DNA of 64,000 nt, taken from NCBI GenBank assembly GCA_038828875.1, contig JAWBMQ010000004.1:59684-123683 (forward strand), written 5' to 3'. Below, one piece after another: positions 36,369-43,156 of this stretch. The position numbers and the translations under genes were made by a program. Below the pieces are notes generated by a model. The model was given only the letters and a program-made list of their open reading frames with translations, made no database searches and had not been told where the DNA came from. Every line of letters starts with the position of its first letter. Position 1 is the first letter of the stretch. Source of the DNA: JAWBMQ01 sp038828875. Its GTDB lineage: Archaea > Nanobdellota > Nanobdellia > Woesearchaeales > JAWBMQ01.

Positions 36369-36848
36369 TTATTTAAAATAATTATCGTATTTTCCTGCTT
36401 CCAAATCCTTCAAAAACTCTTTTGCTCTTTTTCCATCAATATTTACGCCCATACTAACACAAGTTCCTGCTATTTCCTTTGCCTTTTCTTTCAAAGTTTT
36501 TCCTGTTAAATCATCTTCCTTCATCTTTGTTATTTTTATCAACTGTTCAACACTTAAATTTCCTACTACTTCAGTCAAAGGATTATGTGCTGCAGTATCA
36601 ATTCCCAATTCCTTTTTTATCAATGCTGATGCAGGAGGAGTTCCTATTTTTATTTCAAATTCTTTTGTAGCAGTATCAACTATAACTGTAACAGGAACTT
36701 GCATTCCTTTATAATCAGCAGTTTTTTCGTTTATAGTTTTTACAACTAAACCAACATTAACTCCCAATGGTCCTAATGCTGGTCCCAAAGGAGGTCCTGC
36801 TGTTGCCTTTCCACCTTCAATTAAAATATCAACTTTTTCTTTTCCCAT
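36369..36848 (-). CDS. rpl11: 50S ribosomal protein uL11
   Basis: uL11 forms the base of the L7/L12 stalk with 23S rRNA and takes part in factor binding. The 159 aa protein begins KVDILIEGGKATAGPPLGPALGPLGVNV and contains FEIKIGTPPASALIKKELG, both typical of archaeal L11. The ATG at 36848 follows GGTGAT; the GTG at 36857 overlaps that site. The start lies ten bases after the Spt5 stop. The usual downstream genes for uL1, uL10 and P1 are not here. Confidence 0.96.
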   Translation of the reverse strand: MGKEKVDILIEGGKATAGPPLGPALGPLGVNVGLVVKTINEKTADYKGMQVPVTVIVDTATKEFEIKIGTPPASALIKKELGIDTAAHNPLTEVVGNLSVEQLIKITKMKEDDLTGKTLKEKAKEIAGTCVSMGVNIDGKRAKEFLKDLEAGKYDNYFK

Positions 36849-36857
36849 TAATATCAC

Positions 36858-37325
36858 CTACTCTTTTTCTATTTCTGTACTAGATTCTCTTCTAATAACA
36901 CGAACATTATCTATTGATAAAGTTATTGGTAATGGTGCTATCGCATCAATTAGCTCAACTACAACTTGTTTTTTCTCAAGATCCACTCTTTTTACTCTTG
37001 CTTTTTCTCCTAAGAATGGCTTTGCAATAATTTCAACAATATCATTTTTAATAATATTAAATTCAACCTTTTCAGGAAGAACCATCTTCTCTATATCCTT
37101 TATAGACATTTCATTTCTAAGTAAACCCCTTGCATAAGGAACACCAAATACTGCCTGTTCAGCACTCAATCTATCTTTAGCTTCTATAAACAAATAACCT
37201 TTCATTCCATGACCGTAAACAATACTATAAACTGGTAAATTTTTCTTTTCTACATTTGCAATTATGAAATCCATCACTTGTTCTTCTCTTCCTGATGTTG
37301 TTCTTAAAGCAAAAATTGGCATCAT
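36858..37325 (-). CDS. spt5: Transcription elongation factor Spt5 (NusG homologue)
   Basis: Spt5 binds RNA polymerase with Spt4 and increases processivity. The 155 aa protein contains an NGN domain (FALRTTSGREEQVMDFI, YGHGMKGYLFIEA) and a KOW domain (VEIIAKPFLGEKARVKRV). This is the normal archaeal length. It follows secE after ten bases, with GAGGTG as its ribosome binding site, and precedes rpl11, the conserved archaeal order. Confidence 0.95.
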   Translation of the reverse strand: MMPIFALRTTSGREEQVMDFIIANVEKKNLPVYSIVYGHGMKGYLFIEAKDRLSAEQAVFGVPYARGLLRNEMSIKDIEKMVLPEKVEFNIIKNDIVEIIAKPFLGEKARVKRVDLEKKQVVVELIDAIAPLPITLSIDNVRVIRRESSTEIEKE

Positions 37326-37335
37326 TACACCTCAT

Positions 37336-37515
37336 TTAAAATAATAACGACAAAATAAAAGTAATTAAATAACCAACCAATCCAATAAATAAAATACCCA
37401 ATGCTGAAACTAATGCAGTTTTTTTGAATTCATCCGCAGTAGGTTTTTTAGTTACATTGAAAACTATTTTGGAATGTGATATAAATTCTTTTATTTTTAT
37501 AAATACATTAACCAT
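37336..37515 (-). CDS. secE: Preprotein translocase subunit SecE (Sec61 gamma)
   Basis: SecE clamps the SecY channel. This short gene encodes 59 aa: an amphipathic N-terminal helix (KIKEFISHSKIVFNVTKKPT), the family motif PTADEFKKTA and one membrane helix (about 22 residues, LVSALGILFIGLVGYLI). The position before spt5 and rpl11 is the classic archaeal context and supports the call. An AT box (AAATTTAAAAAT) about 26 nt before the ATG suggests a leaderless operon start. Confidence 0.9.
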   Translation of the reverse strand: MVNVFIKIKEFISHSKIVFNVTKKPTADEFKKTALVSALGILFIGLVGYLITFILSLLF

Positions 37516-37575
37516 AAGAAAAGTGAAATAAATTAAATTTAAAAATGTTTTTATAACAATTATTTAACTTATTTT

Positions 37576-38058
37576 TTATTGTATTTTTCCTTCTACTAGC
37601 AACGTTTTATCTTTATAAACTGATTGTTGTGAATTTGAATCAGTAATCATTATTTTTAATTTATATATTCCAGGAGTTAATCTTGGATTGATATCGAATG
37701 TAATTCTCATCTTGTTTATTGTATCTTCTTTAACTGATGAATATTGCTGTAACAATTTAGTTTGAGATTGAACAAGTACATCCTTTTCAGTGTACAATGA
37801 AACAACCGCAACCAAATTTAATTTACCCGCATCATCTCTAGAATAGCCTGTTAAATTATTCACAATAATATATCCTTTTTGTCCGGGATAAAAAACAGAA
37901 GGATTAAGAATATTTTCTCTTCCTTCAACAACAATATCAAAAGAATCAAAACTTAAAATTTTAAGCTTTTGTTTTGCTAAAGAATTAAGATATAAAGCTA
38001 AAATTAACAAAAAAAAACTAATTAAAATTACTAAAAAAAATTTAGTTCTTTCTCTCAT
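37576..38058 (-). CDS. Membrane-anchored extracellular protein of unknown function
   Basis: The 160 aa protein has one N-terminal hydrophobic segment (FFLVILISFFLLILALYL) and a beta-rich domain ending with PGIYKLKIMITDSN. It looks like a single Ig-like domain outside the membrane. No family is recognised. The ATG at 38058 is preferred over the in-frame TTG at 38064. It resembles the beta-domains of larger surface proteins in this window, but identity of family is not claimed. Confidence 0.62.
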   Translation of the reverse strand: MRERTKFFLVILISFFLLILALYLNSLAKQKLKILSFDSFDIVVEGRENILNPSVFYPGQKGYIIVNNLTGYSRDDAGKLNLVAVVSLYTEKDVLVQSQTKLLQQYSSVKEDTINKMRITFDINPRLTPGIYKLKIMITDSNSQQSVYKDKTLLVEGKIQ

Positions 38059-38128
38059 TGACAAGAAATTTATAAGATAAAAGCATTAATAAATATTTTG
38101 TTTATTATATACTCACAAATGATGAAAT

Positions 38129-38344
38129 TTAGTTTTTTGTTTTTCTTTTTCTATTTTTTTTATTAGAATTTTGCTCATTTAGGTGTGCTAAAATTGCATC
38201 AATTCTTTGATTTAACATCTTCTCAACATTATCAACGTATTTTTTTAGATCTTCGTATTTTTTATCAACTTTCTTGTCTAGCGCAATCATATCGTATTTT
38301 ATCTTTGCAAAACTTTTCCTTAATTTTTTTTCATTTACAAACAT
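38129..38344 (-). CDS. Small basic coiled-coil protein
   Basis: The 71 aa protein is helical, with the heptad stretch KVDKKYEDLKKYVDNVEKML and a very basic tail (NKKNRKRKTK). The ATG at 38344 follows AAGGTGA; an upstream GTG at 38353 lies in that site. Its function is not known. The basic tail might bind nucleic acid. It is divergent from the Cbf5 gene. Confidence 0.6.
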   Translation of the reverse strand: MFVNEKKLRKSFAKIKYDMIALDKKVDKKYEDLKKYVDNVEKMLNQRIDAILAHLNEQNSNKKNRKRKTKN

Positions 38345-38415
38345 TGTTTTCACCTTTAAATGAGTAAATATAATTATGATATATAGAATAAATATATAAA
38401 TATTACTATTGTTGA

Positions 38416-39456
38416 GTGAAGATTTTTCTTGAGGAAAGATTTAATAAAAACAAAGCTTCTTCAATATCTATGAAAATTTCAAATGATTTAATAAATTTGA
38501 ACAGAACAATATATTACAAAAATCATGAAACTGGTAAATATGGAAAACCTCCAGAAGAAAGAACTGTTGAAGAATTGCTAAATTTTGGAATAATAATTCT
38601 GGATAAACCTGAAGGTCCAACTTCACATCAAGTTGCATCTTTTGTGAGAGATATCTTAAATGTAAAAGCTGGACATTCTGGAACACTAGATCCTAAAGTT
38701 TCAGGCGTTTTACCTATTGGCTTAGAAAAAGCTACAAGAATTATGCATTATCTTCTTACAGCAGGCAAGGAATATGTAGGAATTATGCATCTTCATGAAA
38801 AAATTTCATTAGATAAAATAGAAGAAACAAGAAAAAAATTTATTGGTGAAATAGAACAATTACCTCCTGTCAGAAGTGCAGTAAAAAGAAAATTAAGAAA
38901 AAGAAAGATTTACTACTGGGATTTTTTGGAAATTGATGAACAAGACATACTTTTTAGAGTTGGAGTAGAAGCAGGAACATACATAAGAAAACTTTGTCAC
39001 GATTTTGGAATATCTTTAGGTACTAAAGCACATATGACTCAATTAAGAAGAACGAAAGTAGGATTACTTGATGAAGAACATTCTTGGAATTTATATGATT
39101 TGAAAGATTCATATTATCTTTATAAGAATGAAAACAATGAGTACTTGATAAGAAAAATTATCTTACCTGCTGAATATGGAATTCAACATCTCCCAAAAAT
39201 CTGGGTAAATGATGATACGGTTTACTACCTCACACACGGTGGCAACCTTTTTGTACCAGGAATCTCTAAATTTACTAGTGATGTTGAAAAGGAAAAAAAT
39301 GTTGCATTATTTACATTAAAAAATGAATTAATCGGAATAGGAATTGCTAAAATGAATGCTGAAGAAATTTTGAATAATACTAAAGGCTTAGCAGTAAAAA
39401 TTGATGCTGTTTTCATGAATCAAGATTACTTTCCAAAGATAGAAAAGAAATCTTAA
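38416..39456 (+). CDS. cbf5: tRNA/rRNA pseudouridine synthase Cbf5 (TruB family)
   Basis: Cbf5 is the catalytic subunit of box H/ACA RNPs and also modifies tRNA U55. The 346 aa protein has GIIILDKPEGPTSHQVASFV, the catalytic HSGTLDPKVSGVLPIG, and GTYIRKLCHDFGISLG. A C-terminal PUA domain runs from about residue 258 to 335. The start is uncertain: the GTG at 38416 sits very close to the TATA box at 38393-38402, so the in-frame ATG at 38470 may be used. It converges with and overlaps the RNase P gene by four bases. Confidence 0.93.
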   Translation: MKIFLEERFNKNKASSISMKISNDLINLNRTIYYKNHETGKYGKPPEERTVEELLNFGIIILDKPEGPTSHQVASFVRDILNVKAGHSGTLDPKVSGVLPIGLEKATRIMHYLLTAGKEYVGIMHLHEKISLDKIEETRKKFIGEIEQLPPVRSAVKRKLRKRKIYYWDFLEIDEQDILFRVGVEAGTYIRKLCHDFGISLGTKAHMTQLRRTKVGLLDEEHSWNLYDLKDSYYLYKNENNEYLIRKIILPAEYGIQHLPKIWVNDDTVYYLTHGGNLFVPGISKFTSDVEKEKNVALFTLKNELIGIGIAKMNAEEILNNTKGLAVKIDAVFMNQDYFPKIEKKS

Positions 39457-40007
39457 AAAAGAGATCTTAAGAATTGCATTGCTTCATACCATCCAAAAAT
39501 TCTTTTTCCATTAAAAACTGAAACTAAAACAGGAACTTTATATTGTCTAGCAATTATTAAATTTTGCTTTATTCTTCCTAAAATCTTATCATTAAGTAAA
39601 AGATTTTCCATTTGAATTCCTAAAATTATATTCTTTTCTACGAATTGTTTTGCTAATACTTGATTAAAATTTGAACTTCTATATCTTAGTGAATCCGGTT
39701 TCTCACTTAATTCTAAATCATAAATAACATTCGCAAACTTAATTGAATCTTCAATTGATGTATCTTTCAAAGATGCAATTTTTACAACATCCGAAGATTT
39801 TTTTTCATTTTTATAAATCTCTATTCCTTTAAAAACTTGAATTGATGCATCTTTCAATAACTTTATTTTTTCTATATCAATAGAATCATAATTCAAAAAA
39901 ATTACTTTTTCATAATCATAGAATTTTAAAGTTTCAAGATCAACGTAATCATAAATAATTAAGGTCTTTGCTACGTAATGAATTCCTTCAGGAGTAATCT
40001 TTATCAT
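39453..40007 (-). CDS. rnp3: Probable RNase P protein subunit p30 (Rnp3)
   Basis: Rpp30 is one of the archaeal RNase P proteins that help mature tRNA 5' ends. The 184 aa protein shows the family's C-terminal pattern: LRYRSSNFNQVLAKQFVEKN, IILGIQMENLL, RIKQNLIIARQYKVPVLVSV. The N-terminal half is divergent. The call rests on this pattern and length, and its similarity to other archaeal p30 is modest. Cbf5 and methionine aminopeptidase genes flank it, an RNA-processing and translation context. Confidence 0.68.
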   Translation of the reverse strand: MIKITPEGIHYVAKTLIIYDYVDLETLKFYDYEKVIFLNYDSIDIEKIKLLKDASIQVFKGIEIYKNEKKSSDVVKIASLKDTSIEDSIKFANVIYDLELSEKPDSLRYRSSNFNQVLAKQFVEKNIILGIQMENLLLNDKILGRIKQNLIIARQYKVPVLVSVFNGKRIFGWYEAMQFLRSLF

Positions 40008-40062
40008 AGCTTATTTTAATAATTACAAAAATTTAAATAGTTTTTTTATTTTATTTTCATTT

Positions 40063-40938
40063 ATGCTAAAAGATAAAGATGACTGGATTAATGCAGGCAG
40101 AATCACTAAAGAAATGCTAAAAAAAGCAGAAAAAATAGTTCAAAATGGATCTTATTTAATAGATGTTATAGAAAAATTGGAAAAAGAATTTCAACCTGCA
40201 TTTCCAATAAACGTTTCTATGAATGAAGTTGCTGCACATGATACTGCAGAGATAAATGATAAAAGAATCATTGAAGGTGTTGTGAAAGTTGATATTGGAG
40301 GATTATTTAATGGTGCAATAGGAGATTCGGCGATTACTTTAGATTTAACTGATAAATATGAACATTTATTAGAAGCAAATAAAGAAGCATTAGAAAATGC
40401 TATTGAATTCATAAAAAAACAAAAAGAAGAAGTTAAAGTAAGTGAAATAAGCAAAACAATCCATGATACTGCAAAAAAACATAAATTAGGAGTGATCTTA
40501 AATTTAAGTGGGCATGGTTTGGAAAAAAATGTAATCCACTCTGAACCTTCAATTCCCAACCATTATAATACTTCATCTGTCAAAATAAATAAACCAAAAG
40601 TTTTTGCAATAGAACCTTTTTTTACTTTAGAAGATAGCTTAGTAATGGAATCAGGAAATGCAAAAATATATCAACTTATTTCTATGAAGCCATTGAGAGA
40701 TTCAAAAGCTAGAAAATTGCTAGATTACATTCACAATAAATTTTCAACTAGACCTTTTTGTACAAGATGGTTAACTCAGGAATTCAAAGAAGATGAAATA
40801 ACTTCTGGAATTAGAAAATTACTTCTAAATTCAAATCTCTACGCATTCAAACCTTTAAAGAATAAAAATAACGATATAGTTTCACAATTTGAACACACAA
40901 TAATATTTGATGAAGAAACAATAGTTACAACAGAATAA
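40063..40938 (+). CDS. map: Methionine aminopeptidase type II
   Basis: MetAP removes the initiator Met from nascent proteins. The 291 aa sequence has all five metal ligands in order: D in VKVDIGG, D in GAIGDSA, H in LSGHGLEK, E in AIEPFF and E in QFEHTII. The type II inserted helical region (about 190-260) is present. A promoter box AAATTTAAATAG precedes the ATG by about 30 nt. The enzyme looks active and complete. Confidence 0.92.
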   Translation: MLKDKDDWINAGRITKEMLKKAEKIVQNGSYLIDVIEKLEKEFQPAFPINVSMNEVAAHDTAEINDKRIIEGVVKVDIGGLFNGAIGDSAITLDLTDKYEHLLEANKEALENAIEFIKKQKEEVKVSEISKTIHDTAKKHKLGVILNLSGHGLEKNVIHSEPSIPNHYNTSSVKINKPKVFAIEPFFTLEDSLVMESGNAKIYQLISMKPLRDSKARKLLDYIHNKFSTRPFCTRWLTQEFKEDEITSGIRKLLLNSNLYAFKPLKNKNNDIVSQFEHTIIFDEETIVTTE

Positions 40939-40950
40939 AAAAGAAAAATT

Positions 40951-41778
40951 TTATTCAATTTTCTTTAAAACTTCTTCTGCTTTTGGTAATTCTTTCCAAA
41001 CTCTATCGAATAAAGCTTCCAATGCATTTGCAAAGAATTCTGAATTCAACCATACACCTACATCGTAACTTGGATGTACTTTTTCATCATCCATTAACAT
41101 AAAGATTAATTCTTTTGCATCAATAACTATGAATCTTGCTTTAAAGTGCTTCAAATCTCTAACTTCTGCGATATCTTTTACTTGCTCTACAGCTTTTTTA
41201 CAATTCTTATTAATTGGTGCTGCAATCCTTATTTGAACTCCTCTTTTGCTTAACTTTTCAAAAGTTGGCTTTAAGAAATCAACTTCTCTTATTAATCCAT
41301 CTGAAGAAGTAACAATAGTAACTGATTTTTCAGCACCCCTTATTGTTAATTCAATATGATTGTATAAATTATGTCTTCCTCTTAAACTTCCTGCTAATTC
41401 GCTTGGTTCTACTAATTCAACTCCATCACTGTGCAAAGAAACTAATTCATTCATCAATTCACTATCTTTAACCTTTTCTAATCTTTGCAATCTATCTTCT
41501 GCATCCTTTTGTAAATTCTTCTTAACTCTATCAACTACTTCATTAGGTGGAATTGCAATATATTTTATTGGTTTTCCTAATTTTTGTATAACAAATCCTT
41601 TCTTTTCTAAGCTTTGCAAAACATCATAAGCTCTTGATCTTGGAACATTAGCAATATCACTCAATTCGCCTGCAGTAGCAACTCCTCTAGTAAGCAAAGC
41701 TAGCCAAATTTTAGCTTCATAAAGATTCAATCCAAAATATCTTCTCACTTGTGCTAAAAATTCATCTTTAACTATCAT
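40951..41778 (-). CDS. TrmB-family transcriptional regulator
   Basis: TrmB-type proteins sense sugars or other metabolites. The 275 aa protein has an N-terminal winged helix: YFGLNLYEAKIWLALL, TAGELSDIANVPRSRAYDVLQSL. A linker helix and a phospholipase-D-like C-terminal domain follow (RGRHNLYNHIELTIRGAEKSVTIV, FKARFIVID). The ligand is unknown. A direct repeat of TTACTAGA lies at its predicted transcription start (41788-41820), consistent with autoregulation. It is convergent with the MetAP gene. Confidence 0.85.
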   Translation of the reverse strand: MIVKDEFLAQVRRYFGLNLYEAKIWLALLTRGVATAGELSDIANVPRSRAYDVLQSLEKKGFVIQKLGKPIKYIAIPPNEVVDRVKKNLQKDAEDRLQRLEKVKDSELMNELVSLHSDGVELVEPSELAGSLRGRHNLYNHIELTIRGAEKSVTIVTSSDGLIREVDFLKPTFEKLSKRGVQIRIAAPINKNCKKAVEQVKDIAEVRDLKHFKARFIVIDAKELIFMLMDDEKVHPSYDVGVWLNSEFFANALEALFDRVWKELPKAEEVLKKIE

Positions 41779-41787
41779 TTTTATCCC

Positions 41788-41820
41788 TCTAGTAAATATA
41801 AACCCCTCATTGTCTAGTAA
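41788..41820. promoter_or_regulatory. Direct repeat upstream of the TrmB-type gene
   Basis: The 8-mer TCTAGTAA (TTACTAGA on the coding strand) occurs at 41788-41795 and 41813-41820, 25 bp apart. An AT box at 41831-41842 places the transcription start near 41808, between or at the repeats. This is a candidate autoregulatory operator. Confidence 0.45.
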
Positions 41821-42005
41821 GTATTAACTAATATATAAATATTTTCATTAAATTAATCATCAGCTAGTTTTAATAAATCTTGTATCTATAAAAAGAATTA
41901 TTTTTTTACTCTCTGAAGTAATTATATTTCAAAATTTAATTGTCATTTGTAAGTTTCTAAAAATTTTAGAATCATATTTTTAAATTCTTTGTTTTTTTCT
42001 TTTTT

Positions 42006-42608
42006 ATGGATCCTTTTGAAAACTCAAAAATTGCTACTTTGAAAAATTTAGAATCAGGATTTGATAAATCAAGAAAGGGAAGTGTAGATGAACCTATTAA
42101 AAACCTTTTAGATGCAATAAACAAATTAGATAACTATTATACTACCTCTTCTTGTTCTGGAAGAATCATGATTACTAGTTCTTCTATTAAAGGAAAAAAA
42201 CATGAAAATAAATGGTATTTTGTAAGTCATGAAGTAATTTCTAATGAAAAAATAGATGAACTTTGGAAATTAATAAATGAAATTGATGACGAACTTTGGC
42301 TTAGAATGGATGCAGCAATACTTCACGTGGCATGTAAAACTTTGAAAGATGCACATTTGCTATTGATTCTTGCCAAAAAAGTTGGTTTCAAGAGAGGTGG
42401 AATAATTTCTGTGAAAAGAAAAGTAGTAGAATTGATTTCCACTGAGCATGTTGAAATGCCATTAAAAGTTGATGAAAAAATTCTTACAGATTTCGACGGT
42501 TTTAAACTGATAATTGAAAAATGCAATGAAAAACTCAACCGAACTCACGAAAAAATCCAAAAATTCGAAGAAGAAGTGAAAAAACTAAAAAGTTCTAAAC
42601 AACAATAA
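42006..42608 (+). CDS. taw3: tRNA wyosine-derivative methyltransferase Taw3 (TYW3)
   Basis: Taw3 N-methylates the wyosine precursor at position 37 of tRNA-Phe. The 200 aa protein has SSCSGRIMI near residue 48, WYFVSHE, LRMDAAILHVACKTL, KVGFKRGGI and ISTEHVEMPL, which match the family in order. The C-terminal 30 residues form a charged coil. It precedes tRNA-Asn by 39 bases. Other wyosine genes are not visible. Confidence 0.9.
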   Translation: MDPFENSKIATLKNLESGFDKSRKGSVDEPIKNLLDAINKLDNYYTTSSCSGRIMITSSSIKGKKHENKWYFVSHEVISNEKIDELWKLINEIDDELWLRMDAAILHVACKTLKDAHLLLILAKKVGFKRGGIISVKRKVVELISTEHVEMPLKVDEKILTDFDGFKLIIEKCNEKLNRTHEKIQKFEEEVKKLKSSKQQ

Positions 42609-42647
42609 AAACATTTATAAATTTTACATCTAAACAAAACCATATTG

Positions 42648-42719
42648 CCTCCGTAGCTTAGCGGTATAGCGCACGGCTGTTAACCGTGAGGTCGCCGGTT
42701 CAAATCCGGCCGGGGGCGC
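42648..42719 (+). tRNA. tRNA-Asn (anticodon GUU)
   Basis: The 72-nt gene has the acceptor stem GCCTCCG/CGGGGGC, the anticodon stem CACGG/CCGTG with loop CTGTTAA, and the T arm GCCGGTTCAAATCCGGC. The discriminator base is G, as expected for Asn. No intron or encoded CCA is seen. Confidence 0.95.
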
Positions 42720-42768
42720 TCTTCTAAAAAACAAAAATTTATTAAAGAATTTAACTACATTTTAACTA

Positions 42769-43155
42769 ATGAATTCTTTCAAAAACAAGAAAAAGCTAGG
42801 AATAGCATTTGAAAGAGAAATAATTGATTTTTTTTGGAACAAAAATGGAGCAGCAATTAGAGTTGCGGGAAGTGGAGCAATTAGAAAGCCTAGTTGTGAT
42901 ATAATCGCAAAATTGAACGAAATTTACGCAATAGAAGCCAAAAAAACAAGAGAAGATTACATTTACTTAGATAAAGAACAAATTCAAAATTTAATAATTT
43001 TTGCTGATAAAATGGGGTTTGAACCTATAATAATAGTTAAGTTTAAAAGAGAGATCAAATGCATCAACGCAAGAAATTTAAATTTTAAGGATGAAAACAA
43101 AAGTATTAAATTAACAAAGGAAGATTGTTTAAAACTAGAGGATTATTTCATTTAA
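42769..43155 (+). CDS. hjc: Holliday junction resolvase Hjc
   Basis: Hjc is a dimeric nuclease that cuts four-way junctions in recombination and stalled forks. The 128 aa protein has GIAFEREIIDFFW, IRVAGSGAIRKPSCDIIA, the E-x-K motif IEAKK and YIYLDKEQIQNLIIFADKMGF. The catalytic Glu, Asp and E-x-K are intact; Cys replaces the usual Pro before Asp. It ends one base before DP2, so repair and replication functions are linked. Confidence 0.94.
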   Translation: MNSFKNKKKLGIAFEREIIDFFWNKNGAAIRVAGSGAIRKPSCDIIAKLNEIYAIEAKKTREDYIYLDKEQIQNLIIFADKMGFEPIIIVKFKREIKCINARNLNFKDENKSIKLTKEDCLKLEDYFI

Positions 43156-43156
43156 A

